Positions 1 to 6,834 of a stretch of DNA of 11,505 nucleotides are shown here, in pieces. Where the stretch lies: assembly GCA_002414205.1 (NCBI GenBank), contig DHYQ01000062.1, forward strand, positions 10,239-21,743, written 5' to 3'. Numbering within the stretch: the stretch's first letter is position 1; every line of letters begins with the position of its first letter. Both the position numbers and the translations under genes were made by a program. Source of the DNA: Gallionellaceae bacterium UBA5126. GTDB taxonomy: Bacteria > Pseudomonadota > Gammaproteobacteria > Burkholderiales > Gallionellaceae. The notes beneath the pieces are model-generated. The model saw only the letters and a list, made by a program, of their open reading frames with translations. It had not been told where the DNA came from and did not search any database.

Positions 1-207
1 GGGATATACAACTCTCGCGGCACTTATTGGGTTGATCCAAGCGGCAAACCCGAAATGGCGTTGGCTGAACAGTTTCGACATAAAGCCGAAGAAATTGAGA
101 ACGCTGGCTTTCAGCGCTTTGCCGTCACCTTGAAAAGTTTGGCGAGTAGCTTTGAACGAGAGGCGGAACAAGTAATCAGGGAACACCAAAATCGGGACGA
201 TGATTAG
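1..207 (+). CDS. C-terminal fragment of an unrecognised charged protein
   Basis: An open frame enters from the left edge and runs 68 codons to a TAG at 205-207, so the 5' end is outside the window. I do not recognise the family. The fragment begins with a Tyr/Gly-rich stretch (GTYWVDPSGKP), continues as a likely amphipathic helix rich in Glu, Lys, Arg and Ala, and ends in an acidic tail (NRDDD). No membrane segment or cysteine motif is visible. It is the only gene on the plus strand and converges on lipA. I counted 101 G+C in 207 bases (49%), against about 60% or more in two 60-base lines sampled from the minus-strand operon. It may therefore have a different origin from its neighbours. That it is coding is inferred from the open frame and its plausible composition only. 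Confidence 0.5.
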   Translation, partial: GIYNSRGTYWVDPSGKPEMALAEQFRHKAEEIENAGFQRFAVTLKSLASSFEREAEQVIREHQNRDDD

Positions 208-257
208 CAAATGAAAATTCGACCGCCATTCACTACCGGCACGGTACTTGGCACCTG

Positions 258-407
258 CTAACCATTCGCACCGAACATCATGCGCTTGGCGACGAAGCGT
301 TTGGCCAGCAGCGCGAAGTTTAATCTGAGGTGAAATTCAGGGTGCGCATGGCTGCCGGATTCGGGTTTGTCGCAGAAAGGGGTAAGTGAGTGTCGTTCTG
401 TGGTTAA
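258..407 (-). other. convergent gap with a startless coding-like frame
   Basis: The gap between the two convergent genes is 208-403. No hairpin followed by a T-run, the usual intrinsic terminator, could be found on either strand. The best stem is TACCG-GCA-CGGTA, which has only 5 bp and no T-tract. On the minus strand a frame stays open from inside the 3' end of lipA to a TAG at 258-260. Its last 19 residues, FALLAKRFVAKRMMFGANG (261-317), look like real protein: alternating hydrophobic and basic residues. The upstream part of the frame overlaps lipA in another phase and I see no convincing start codon. It may be a decayed gene end, a dispersed intergenic repeat, or chance. Confidence 0.2.
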
Positions 408-1336
408 ACCACGCCCGCCTTTTCCGCCTGTTCGTCGGCAAAGTAGCTGGAGCGCACCATGGGGGCGCAGGCGGCGTGGTCGAAGCCCATGTCTTTGGCC
501 GCTTGTTCCAGCATGGCGAAGGTTTCCAGTGGGGCGTAGCGCAGCACCGGCATGTGGCCGTCGGAGGGTTGCAGGTATTGGCCGATGGTCAGCATGTTGA
601 CGCCGTGGGCGCGCAAATCACGCATGACTTCCAACACTTCTTCATCGGTTTCGCCTAGGCCCAGCATCAGGCCGGATTTGGTGGGAACGTTGGGAAAGCG
701 GGTTTTGAAGTCTTGCAACAGTTTCAGCGAATGGACGTAATCGGCACCGGGGCGGGCCAGTTTGTACAGACGCGGCACGGTTTCCAGATTGTGGTTCAGC
801 ACGTCGGGCAAGCCGGTGGCCAAGGCGTCCAAGGCTTCGTTCAAGCGGCCACGAAAATCCGGCACCAGAATTTCCAGCCGGGTGTCGGGCGAACTGGCGC
901 GAATCGCGGACAAACAATCCACGAAATGTTGCGCGCCGCCGTCACGCAGGTCGTCCCGATCCACGCTGGTAATCACCACGTATTTCAAATTCAGCAAGCC
1001 AATGGAGCGCGCCAGATTGGCCGGTTCGTCTGGGTCGGGCGGCTGTGGTTTGCCGTGCGCCACGTCGCAAAACGGACAGCGCCGGGTGCAAATGTCGCCC
1101 AGGATCATGAAGCTGGCGGTGCCTTTGCTGAAACATTCGCCGATGTTAGGGCAGGAGGCTTCTTCGCACACGGTGTGCAACTGGTGCTCGCGCAGCAGGC
1201 GTTTCACGTCGTGGTAGCCGGTGCCGCTACCGGCTTTGACGCGAATCCATTGTGGCTTGCGCAGGCGCTCGGCCAGCGGGACGATTTTGATCGGGTTGCG
1301 CGCGGTTTTGGCCGCGCCAGTTTGTTTTTCGGACAT
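404..1336 (-). CDS. lipA: Lipoyl synthase LipA (radical SAM)
   Basis: A 310-residue lipoyl synthase. It inserts two sulfurs into octanoyl groups on the lipoyl domains of 2-oxoacid dehydrogenases and the glycine cleavage H protein, in the cytoplasm. All three signatures are present. The auxiliary-cluster cysteines CX4CX5C are C57, C62 and C68. The radical-SAM CX3CX2C is C83, C87 and C90 (CTRRCPFC). The C-terminal RSSY motif that ligates the auxiliary cluster is at 295-298. An upstream in-frame start at 1480 would give 358 residues, but the extra part lies inside the preceding epimerase gene and is not LipA-like. I therefore place the start at MSEKQ (ATG 1334-1336). The start has no strong Shine-Dalgarno sequence. 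It follows the epimerase stop by 19 bp. LipA commonly sits next to lipB; here it is the last gene of a surface-glycan operon. Confidence 0.96.
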   Translation of the reverse strand: MSEKQTGAAKTARNPIKIVPLAERLRKPQWIRVKAGSGTGYHDVKRLLREHQLHTVCEEASCPNIGECFSKGTASFMILGDICTRRCPFCDVAHGKPQPPDPDEPANLARSIGLLNLKYVVITSVDRDDLRDGGAQHFVDCLSAIRASSPDTRLEILVPDFRGRLNEALDALATGLPDVLNHNLETVPRLYKLARPGADYVHSLKLLQDFKTRFPNVPTKSGLMLGLGETDEEVLEVMRDLRAHGVNMLTIGQYLQPSDGHMPVLRYAPLETFAMLEQAAKDMGFDHAACAPMVRSSYFADEQAEKAGVV

Positions 1337-1355
1337 GGCGATGACGGTGCGGAAT

Positions 1356-2321
1356 TTAGGGGAAAGGCCGATGGTGGGCATACCATTCGGCGGTGAGTTC
1401 CAGTCCTTGCTGGCTGGTGTACGGCGGTTGCCAGCCCAGTTGCTGGCGAATCTTGCGGTCGTCGATACGTAGTGAGCCAAAAAGTCGCTCGGCGGTTTCC
1501 TGTTTGCCCAGCCAGTTGGCGACTCTTTTCATCAGCAGCGGTGAGATGCTCAGGCTGTGGTTGCGGCGGTGCATCACGGTGGATAGGGCGTTGAACAATT
1601 GTGCTGTCGAAGGCGCGGTGCCGTCGCTGACCAGATACGTTTGTCCGGCGGCGGCAGGATGGGTGGCGCAGGTAATCAGCGCATCGACAAAGTTGCCCAG
1701 GTACAGCAGGCTGCGGGCATTGTCGGTGACGGCGCGTAGCGGCATGGGCCATTCCTGTTCGGCTGCATTCAACAGGCGCAGAAAATTGCCTTTCACACCA
1801 GGGCCGTACATCAATGGGGGGCGCACGATCACCACTTCCAGGCCGGTTTCAGCGGACACGCGTTGCAACATTTGCTCGGCTTCCCATTTTGAGACGCCGT
1901 AAGGGTCTTCGGGTGCCGGGGTATCTTGCTCGGTGTAGGCTTGGCCCGGTGCCGTGCCTTCGCCATTGACCTTGATGGAGCTGACAAACACCAGGCGCTG
2001 CACGCCAGCCTGAGCGGCTTGGCGGGCCAGATTTTCCGTGGCAGCGACATTGATGTGGCGAAATTCTGCCAGCGGGTTTAAGGCTTGGTCGCGCATGATG
2101 TGTACCCGTGCGGCGCTATGTATTACCACGCCCACGTCTTTCAGGGCGGTACGCCAGTCGGTGTCCGGCCCCAGGTCGCCGATGGGCGCAATTTCTACCC
2201 GTGGCATGTGCCATTTACGATTGCGCACCGCCGCCCGCACGGTTTGACCGCGTTGCAGCAATTCACGACATAAATCAGTGCCAACAAAACCATTAGCACC
2301 CGTAATCAGAAAACGAGGCAT
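1356..2321 (-). CDS. NAD(P)-dependent nucleotide-sugar reductase/epimerase, WbpV/WreQ-like SDR
   Basis: A 321-residue extended short-chain dehydrogenase. The nucleotide-binding GxxGxxG is at residues 8-14 (GANGFVG). The active site is S114-S115 with Y141 and K145 (YGVSK). The stretch [10 protein letters not shown] at 114-123 is what I associate with the WbpV/WreQ group, which reduces UDP-4-keto-6-deoxy-GlcNAc to UDP-QuiNAc, and with related 4-epimerases. The family call is firm; the choice between reductase and epimerase is inference. WbpV-type genes often sit beside the initiating glycosyltransferase gene (WbpL), but here lipA follows instead. The start is supported by AGGAG five bases upstream of ATG 2321. 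That site overlaps the stop codon of the preceding glycosyltransferase, which suggests coupled translation. Confidence 0.85.
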   Translation of the reverse strand: MPRFLITGANGFVGTDLCRELLQRGQTVRAAVRNRKWHMPRVEIAPIGDLGPDTDWRTALKDVGVVIHSAARVHIMRDQALNPLAEFRHINVAATENLARQAAQAGVQRLVFVSSIKVNGEGTAPGQAYTEQDTPAPEDPYGVSKWEAEQMLQRVSAETGLEVVIVRPPLMYGPGVKGNFLRLLNAAEQEWPMPLRAVTDNARSLLYLGNFVDALITCATHPAAAGQTYLVSDGTAPSTAQLFNALSTVMHRRNHSLSISPLLMKRVANWLGKQETAERLFGSLRIDDRKIRQQLGWQPPYTSQQGLELTAEWYAHHRPFP

Positions 2322-2326
2322 GACAT

Positions 2327-2331
2327 CTCCT
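2327..2331 (-). promoter_or_regulatory. Shine-Dalgarno site for the WbpV-like gene
   Basis: AGGAG on the minus strand, five bases before the ATG at 2321. It overlaps the TAG stop (2330-2332) of the upstream glycosyltransferase, so ribosomes finishing that gene could restart here. It fixes the start of the SDR gene. Confidence 0.6.
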
Positions 2332-3070
2332 AGGGTAAGCGGCGAAATACATCCGAGGTGAAAAAGCGCAACATGCTGCCCAGGTGCATGCGCAGGTAAC
2401 GCAGGTTGCGGTGGCTGCTGCGTTGGGCGGCATGAACGACCTTGACCTCATTGCAGCGGGCAATGCGCTCGCCCGCCAGCTTGAGGCGAGCGCACAGATC
2501 CACGTCTTCGTAGTACAAAAAATAACGTTCGTCAAAACCATGCAGGCGGCGGAACAGCGTGCTGGGCAGGAGCAGGAACATGCCCGCCAACCAGTCGGGA
2601 TAGGTTAACGGCCCCTTACCGGGGGGAATGGTGGCAGATTGACCACCAAATACCTTGGCAATGATTTCGCCCGGTCTGGGGAAACGCCGCGCGCTGTCTT
2701 CGCACGCGCCTTCCGGGCTGAGCACCATGGGGGCGATCAGGCCGAGGTTATGGTTGTCGAGGTAATGCAGCAGGGTGGGAAATGGGTTGTCATGCAGACG
2801 AATATCGGGATTCAGGATGCAAAAATGCGCGCCCTTGGCATAGGCAAAAGCGGCATTATGGTTTGCCCCGAAACCTTTTGGACTGATGTTGCGCAACACG
2901 CGCAACTGGAAACTGAATTGCGCCGGGTCGAAAGGCAGGCTTTCTTCCAGATTGAGGGTGAGCAACACTTCCATGTCCTGCTGCGGGCAATGTTGTTGCA
3001 AGTCATTCAGTAAGTCGTGCACCAGTGCGGCTTGGCGGTGGCTGACGATGGAAACAGATAAGTCGGGCAT
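2330..3070 (-). CDS. Family-2 glycosyltransferase, WbbL/rhamnosyltransferase-like
   Basis: A 246-residue GT-A fold glycosyltransferase of family GT2. It would transfer a sugar from a nucleotide donor to a lipid-linked O-unit on the cytoplasmic face of the membrane. The N-terminal strand is SVSIVSH (residues 5-11). The KGFGANHNAAF region (65-75) resembles the GxxxxxN segment of WbbL-type rhamnosyltransferases. NPD at 87-89 fits the metal-binding position. A WLAGMFLL segment (160-167) is followed by GFDERYFLYYEDVDLC (178-193) with the acidic E188/D189/D191 group typical of this subfamily. The C-terminal part, basic and rich in aromatic residues, may lie at the membrane. The family is certain, but donor and acceptor cannot be read from sequence. 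ATG 3070 lies three bases after the previous gene's stop. I see no strong ribosome-binding site, so coupling is likely. Confidence 0.88.
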   Translation of the reverse strand: MPDLSVSIVSHRQAALVHDLLNDLQQHCPQQDMEVLLTLNLEESLPFDPAQFSFQLRVLRNISPKGFGANHNAAFAYAKGAHFCILNPDIRLHDNPFPTLLHYLDNHNLGLIAPMVLSPEGACEDSARRFPRPGEIIAKVFGGQSATIPPGKGPLTYPDWLAGMFLLLPSTLFRRLHGFDERYFLYYEDVDLCARLKLAGERIARCNEVKVVHAAQRSSHRNLRYLRMHLGSMLRFFTSDVFRRLP

Positions 3071-3073
3071 GAT

Positions 3074-4090
3074 TTAAAGCAGGGTAATGAACGCAAACAC
3101 CGCCCAGCGCGCAGCGGGCAGATGTGGACTAATCAAGTGCTGGCGCAGCAGGCTGACCCGCCGCCAGCGGGGTTGTTCGGCAATGTGGGCAAATAGCGTG
3201 ATTTGCGTGCGCACCTCCGCCGCCAGCGGCGGTGTATCGAGTCGTTGCAGCAAGGATTGTGCTTGTTGCACATTGCGCCGCATGATGTCTTGATAACGCC
3301 GCCAGGCCGCCACATTCAGGGCCTGACGCATACGTTGCAAACGCGACGACGCCCCCACGGCATTGCGACCATGCTGGCGGTAATTGACCAGCGCTTGTGG
3401 CAAGTAACCGATTTTGCCACAACTGGCGGCCAGTAATGCCAGCCACCAATCGTGCATGCGCACGCCAACCGGCAACGGGGCGGCCAGTTTGAGCAAAGCC
3501 TGGTTAATGAGTGTGGCACAGCCGGTGATCTGGTTTTGGCACAGCAAAACGCCCAAATCGGCCTGCGTCGGGAATAACCCGGAGGAGGCCACAAAGGAGG
3601 GTGCCAGCGGCTGTAAATCGGCGTCTACCAGGGCCAGGTCGCTGTGTACCAGCAACGGCGTTGTGCGGCCATGTTCTGCTTCCAGACGTTGCATGGCGGC
3701 CAGTTGGCAGGCCAGTTTGTGGTTGGGCCAATCGTCGTCCTGGTCGGCAAAAAACAGATAGTCCACGGCGTGTTGTGCTGCGTAGTGCAGCAGGGCGGCA
3801 AAGTTGCCGACGGCGCCAGGTTCGCCGGGGAGGTCTGGCAGCAAGTGGATGCGCGGATCCTGTGCGGCCATGGCTTGCACGCGCGCCACGGTGTCATCAC
3901 GCGAGTGGTCATCGCGCACGTATAACTGCCAGTCTGACCAGGTTTGCTGACAAATGCTGCGAATTTGGTGTTCGATATATGCGGCACCGTTGTAGCTGGC
4001 CAGAACGATCCACACTTGGCTGCCGGCACGCGGCATCTCGTCGCGGATGGGCAGGACAACGGGCTGTGTGAGCGAAGACAGTGTGCGCAT
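3074..4090 (-). CDS. Family-2 glycosyltransferase, RfbG-like
   Basis: A 338-residue GT2 enzyme. Motifs in order: ASYNG (31-35), RDDHSRDDT (59-67), the DXD-bearing FADQDDDW (114-121) and K125, then MHDWWLALLA (212-221) and YRQHGRNAVG (237-246). This set is typical of O-antigen rhamnosyltransferases resembling Shigella RfbG. Rhamnose as the donor is only a family-based guess. I choose ATG 4090 because it overlaps the previous stop as TAATG and has GGGAG five bases upstream. A GTG at 4096 in the same frame, and an internal ATG at 4036 (residue 19, just before the catalytic domain), are alternatives. The first 27 residues precede the fold and look unstructured. The C-terminal part is Arg/Leu/Trp-rich and may associate with the membrane. 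Confidence 0.88.
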   Translation of the reverse strand: MRTLSSLTQPVVLPIRDEMPRAGSQVWIVLASYNGAAYIEHQIRSICQQTWSDWQLYVRDDHSRDDTVARVQAMAAQDPRIHLLPDLPGEPGAVGNFAALLHYAAQHAVDYLFFADQDDDWPNHKLACQLAAMQRLEAEHGRTTPLLVHSDLALVDADLQPLAPSFVASSGLFPTQADLGVLLCQNQITGCATLINQALLKLAAPLPVGVRMHDWWLALLAASCGKIGYLPQALVNYRQHGRNAVGASSRLQRMRQALNVAAWRRYQDIMRRNVQQAQSLLQRLDTPPLAAEVRTQITLFAHIAEQPRWRRVSLLRQHLISPHLPAARWAVFAFITLL

Positions 4091-4980
4091 TACCACTCCC
4101 GCCGACTGCGGCCCATCTGGTTACATAGCGCGTCCCAAATACCCCCCAGCATGGCGCGGAACTTGCGTCCACGCTGTGCTTCCAGTAGCACCATCAGCAA
4201 GGTGCGCAGCAATTTGCTCAGGTAATGCCAGGCCCAGTCTGGCCGTCGCAGCAGCCAGCGCTTGGCCAGGTACAGGTTGTTGCGGGCGATGTAATAACGT
4301 CGCAACGGGCTGTGTTGAGTCACGGTTTTGCGCACGCCCAGTACGTTGCGCGCGGCAGATTGGCCCAGTTGATGATCCAGACAAGTGGTTTGGACTTCGA
4401 TGATCCGATAGCCTTGCGCCCGGCAGCGCAGGCAGAAATCGGTGTCCACACCGTCGATAAACAGCCGCTCGTCAAAGTCACCCACCTGGGCGGCAGCATC
4501 CAGCCGAATCAGACTGCCGGAGGTAATCACTTCGGCGACGGCGCGCCAGCGCAAGTCCGGCCCGGCAGGATCAAGCAGGGGTTGATGCACGATCGCGCCG
4601 GTGGTTTGGTTGCGGAACAAGGGGGACAGGCTGGCAATTGTGTTGGCATCCGGGATGTCGGGTAGCACCGCCAGCAGGTTGTCGATGAGTGCTACCGGGG
4701 CATGGCTATCCTGATCGAAGGTCGCCAGCCAAGTGTGACCAGCGGCGCGGGCGTGCTGTACCGCCACATTCAGTGCGGCGGCGATGCCGAGATTTTCCGG
4801 TAGGCGAATCAGGTGAGCGCCCAGCGCGACACAACGGCTTAACAGGGCATCGGCGTCTGTGCCGGAGCCATTATCGACCAGCAACAGCTCATCCACTTGC
4901 GGCCGTAGCGCTTGTACGTGCGCCGCCAGGGCGGCGTCGGGGTGATACGCAACGATGGCAGCGCAGACGCGGTTACTCAC
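4090..4980 (-). CDS. Family-2 rhamnosyltransferase-like protein, paralogue A (RfbF-like)
   Basis: A 296-residue GT2 protein of the RfbF-type rhamnosyltransferase group. Motifs: AIVAYHP (8-14), VDNGS (35-39), ENLGIAAALN (62-71), the metal-binding FDQDS (88-92), TSGSLI (153-158), FIDGVDTDFCLR (174-185) and HSPLRRYYIARN (223-234). It is a close paralogue of the gene at 5923-6819: 48 of 68 residues are identical over residues 25-92 here. The start is a GTG at 4980 that overlaps the methyltransferase stop (GTGA), which points to translational coupling. Its stop overlaps the next ATG by one base. The C-terminal basic and aromatic part (from about residue 240) probably contacts the membrane. The sugar donor is unproven. 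Confidence 0.9.
   Translation of the reverse strand: MSNRVCAAIVAYHPDAALAAHVQALRPQVDELLLVDNGSGTDADALLSRCVALGAHLIRLPENLGIAAALNVAVQHARAAGHTWLATFDQDSHAPVALIDNLLAVLPDIPDANTIASLSPLFRNQTTGAIVHQPLLDPAGPDLRWRAVAEVITSGSLIRLDAAAQVGDFDERLFIDGVDTDFCLRCRAQGYRIIEVQTTCLDHQLGQSAARNVLGVRKTVTQHSPLRRYYIARNNLYLAKRWLLRRPDWAWHYLSKLLRTLLMVLLEAQRGRKFRAMLGGIWDALCNQMGRSRREW
4096..4100 (-). promoter_or_regulatory. Shine-Dalgarno site deciding the start at 4090
   Basis: GGGAG on the minus strand, five bases before ATG 4090, inside the last codons of the upstream gene. With the TAATG stop-start overlap, it favours 4090 over the in-frame GTG at 4096, which this site overlaps. Confidence 0.5.
4705..4908 (-). repeat. Diverged direct repeat, copy A (shared glycosyltransferase segment)
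   Basis: This 204-bp segment encodes residues 25-92 of paralogue A. It aligns without gaps to 6541-6744. Forty-eight of 68 encoded residues are identical, and 45 of the first 60 aligned bases match. It reflects gene duplication, not a mobile element, but it could serve as a homology tract for recombination. Confidence 0.7.
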
Positions 4981-5852
4981 AAGCGATCACTCACAAATGG
5001 ACTTTGTTGGTGATAGGACGCATCCGCACGCAGGAATGGTGCATTGTCCGGCGTGCTGCCGAGCGGCAATTTGCGCGCGACCAGCAGGATGTGCATGGGA
5101 CGCAGCGCTTCCACGGCCAGCAATTGCAGTCCCAAATGGTTGAGCAATTCCACCCCGGCGGCGGTGTTGAACACGTGGTGGTGGAAACAGCGATTGTCGG
5201 CATTGTGGGCGGAACGCGCCTTGAATGCCTCGAAGTCACCGGCTTCCGGGTCGCGTTGCAAGTCGTGCAAGGCCAAAATTTCCGCCATGTGCGTCAAATC
5301 GTCTTCACCCATTTGCTGCTCAAAGTCGGCTTGGATATGCGCCAGTGTGGTGACGGGGCGGCGATGATCGAAGGTGCCGTCCTTGTGCGGCAACAGCATG
5401 ACCAAGGTGCCATCGGGTTTCAGAATGCGCAGCCACTCATGCAGGGCGCGCAGCGGGTTGGCGGTGTGTTCCAAGACATGCGACGACAGCACGAAATCGT
5501 ATTGCGCGTCGGCGATTTGGTGCATGTCGGTGGCTTCCAGCACATATTGCCGCCCGGCAGGTTTATCGGGGTTAAAGCGGAAGGTCTGGCCGGTTTGGAT
5601 GTGGCCTTCCCACACCGTGGCATTGCCATAGTTGCAGTTGTCCAGTTGCCCGACGATGGTGTAGGCCGGGAAAATGCCCTTGGGGGAAAAGACTTGGCTA
5701 TAGCCGCCGATTTCCAGGCCGGACTTGCCTTGCAACAGGGCGGCGGTGGTTGAAAATGCCTGCGCACGGAGGGGGCGCAGCTTGCCATACGCCGCATGCA
5801 GCAGGCTGGCGAAGCCACGGGTTTGGGCAATGTGGACAATTTTTTGCAACAT
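4977..5852 (-). CDS. Class I SAM-dependent methyltransferase
   Basis: A 291-residue methyltransferase. Motif I is LEIGGYS (46-52). The region before the methyltransferase-11 type block carries DNCNYG (71-76). The post-core block is FVLSSHVLEH (120-129), followed by the hydrophobic strand LKPDGTLVMLLP (144-155) and HKDGTFDHRRPVT (156-168). This LSSHVLEH...LKPGG-like arrangement is common in small-molecule and glycan methyltransferases. Its place between two glycosyltransferase genes suggests that it O-methylates a sugar of the O-unit or the end of the chain; that role is inferred. The start (ATG 5852) is well supported by AGGAG seven bases upstream. It is the only gene in the operon preceded by a sizeable gap (70 bp). 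Its stop overlaps the next gene's GTG. Residues 190-230 contain many His and Asp with no assigned role. Confidence 0.85.
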   Translation of the reverse strand: MLQKIVHIAQTRGFASLLHAAYGKLRPLRAQAFSTTAALLQGKSGLEIGGYSQVFSPKGIFPAYTIVGQLDNCNYGNATVWEGHIQTGQTFRFNPDKPAGRQYVLEATDMHQIADAQYDFVLSSHVLEHTANPLRALHEWLRILKPDGTLVMLLPHKDGTFDHRRPVTTLAHIQADFEQQMGEDDLTHMAEILALHDLQRDPEAGDFEAFKARSAHNADNRCFHHHVFNTAAGVELLNHLGLQLLAVEALRPMHILLVARKLPLGSTPDNAPFLRADASYHQQSPFVSDRL

Positions 5853-5859
5853 GGAATAA

Positions 5860-5864
5860 CTCCT
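5860..5864 (-). promoter_or_regulatory. Strong Shine-Dalgarno site for the methyltransferase
   Basis: AGGAG on the minus strand with a seven-base spacer to ATG 5852. It is one of the best ribosome-binding sites in the window and the start does not depend on overlap with an upstream gene. Confidence 0.7.
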
Positions 5865-5871
5865 GAATTTC

Positions 5872-5885
5872 TGAGCAGTTGCTCA
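5872..5885. promoter_or_regulatory. Short perfect palindrome in the methyltransferase leader
   Basis: TGAGCAGTTGCTCA has perfect six-base arms around a two-base centre. It would fall around the transcription start of the candidate promoter beside it, a position suited to an operator. As RNA it could form only a small five-pair hairpin, and no T-run follows on the minus strand, so a terminator is unlikely. Confidence 0.3.
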
Positions 5886-5912
5886 TTATTACAGACTAGG
5901 GGGTATTTTGAA
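5885..5912 (-). promoter_or_regulatory. Candidate internal sigma-70 promoter
   Basis: On the minus strand TTCAAA (5907-5912, four of six to TTGACA) is followed after 16 bases by AATAAT (5885-5890, five of six to TATAAT). The -10 is preceded by a TG at the extended -10 position. It lies in the only long gap of the operon and would drive the methyltransferase and everything downstream to lipA. The match is moderate and the region is AT-richer than its surroundings, so it may be chance. Confidence 0.3.
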
Positions 5913-5922
5913 GGGTTCAGTG

Positions 5923-6819
5923 TTAGAAAGTTTGCCTGGCTTTGCCCAGCTTGCCGCGTAGTCCATCCCACAGACCATGCAAAATGGCCCGCAATTTGCG
6001 GGGGGTTTCCGGTTCAAACCATACCATGGCCCAGGCACGCAACAAAATCAGGAAATTGCGGGTAATCCAGGCGGGAAAACGCCAGAAAAACGTGCGGTAC
6101 ATGTACAGGCTATTGCGCGTCAGGTAATAGCGGCGCAGCGCGCTGTGATTGCTGGTGTGTTTCAGGCGGTCAAAAATTTTCACCGGGGACGGTTCACCAA
6201 TGCAGTGCAACAGGCGCGCGGCTTTGATTTCCATGATTTTCAGGCCATGCGCATGGCAGCGCAGACAAAATTCGGTGTCCACATGGTCAATGAAGTAGGC
6301 TTCGTTGAACAAGCCCACCCGCTCGAAGGTGGACAGCTTTACCAGATTGCCAGAGGTCAGCACCACAAATACCTCCACCCACGGCAGCGCCGGATCTTGT
6401 GGCAAGCGCATGGCCTCGCTGGTCAGGATCGCCCCGCTGCGTTGGTTGTGATAGCGCGGTGACAGGGCCGCGACGGTTTCGGGTTGCGGCATTTGCTGGT
6501 AAGTCGTCAGCAGGGTCGCCAGCATGTCCGGGCTGACCCGGCTGTCTTGATCGAAGGTGGCCAGCCAGGTGTGGCCTTGCTGGCGGGCATGTTCCACCGC
6601 CAGATTCAGGGCGGCGGCGATGCCGATATTGTCTGGCAGGTGGCGCACTTGCGCCCCCAGGGCGGCGCAGCGTTGCAACAGGTCGGCACTGGCCGGGCCG
6701 GAGGCGTTGTCCATAATCAGCAATTCATCGACTTGTGGTCGCAAGGCGCGCACATTTGCCAGCAGCGCTTCGTTCGGGTGAAAGGACACAATGACGGCAC
6801 AAACGGTGGGCAAAGACAT
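5923..6819 (-). CDS. Family-2 rhamnosyltransferase-like protein, paralogue B (RfbF-like)
   Basis: A 298-residue GT2 protein, collinear with paralogue A throughout. Motifs: VIVSFHP (9-15), MDNAS (36-40), DNIGIAAALN (63-72), FDQDS (89-93), LTSGNLV (154-160), FIDHVDTEFCLR (176-187) and HSALRRYYLTRN (225-236). The N-terminal nucleotide-binding half is far better conserved between the two copies than the C-terminal half. This suggests a shared donor type with different acceptors, or divergence of both. The start ATG 6819 has GGAG six bases upstream and lies 15 bp after the previous stop. The hydrophobic stretch near 255-268 may be a membrane contact. A 70-bp gap separates it from the methyltransferase. 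Confidence 0.9.
   Translation of the reverse strand: MSLPTVCAVIVSFHPNEALLANVRALRPQVDELLIMDNASGPASADLLQRCAALGAQVRHLPDNIGIAAALNLAVEHARQQGHTWLATFDQDSRVSPDMLATLLTTYQQMPQPETVAALSPRYHNQRSGAILTSEAMRLPQDPALPWVEVFVVLTSGNLVKLSTFERVGLFNEAYFIDHVDTEFCLRCHAHGLKIMEIKAARLLHCIGEPSPVKIFDRLKHTSNHSALRRYYLTRNSLYMYRTFFWRFPAWITRNFLILLRAWAMVWFEPETPRKLRAILHGLWDGLRGKLGKARQTF
6541..6744 (-). repeat. Diverged direct repeat, copy B (shared glycosyltransferase segment)
   Basis: This segment encodes residues 26-93 of paralogue B and is the partner of 4705-4908. The two copies are in the same orientation, about 1.8 kb apart, with the methyltransferase gene between them. Confidence 0.7.
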
Positions 6820-6834
6820 GAGTGGCTCCGGGAA

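Noticed and set aside
208..409. Possible integron attC site in the convergent gap
   Set aside because: GTTAAAC at 403-409 matches the GTTRRRY core, but no matching RYYYAAC partner with paired inner sites was found 60-140 bases away, and no cassette array or integrase is visible.
713..1396. Open frame of 227 codons on the plus strand
   Set aside because: It is antisense to lipA, whose cysteine motifs and RSSY motif are unambiguous. The translation has no family features.
1337..1480. Longer LipA start at 1480
   Set aside because: The extra 48 residues overlap the end of the SDR gene in another phase and do not resemble LipA. ATG 1336 gives the usual length and N-terminus.
4971..4998. Short direct repeat around ACTCACAA at the paralogue A start
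   Set aside because: It is only about eight bases, lies at a GTGA stop-start overlap and has no mirrored partner or insertion signature; chance is the simplest explanation.
4689..5753. Long open frame of 354 codons on the plus strand
   Set aside because: It lies antisense to the methyltransferase and paralogue A, both of which have clear family motifs. Its translation shows no recognisable domain, and such shadows are common in GC-rich genes.
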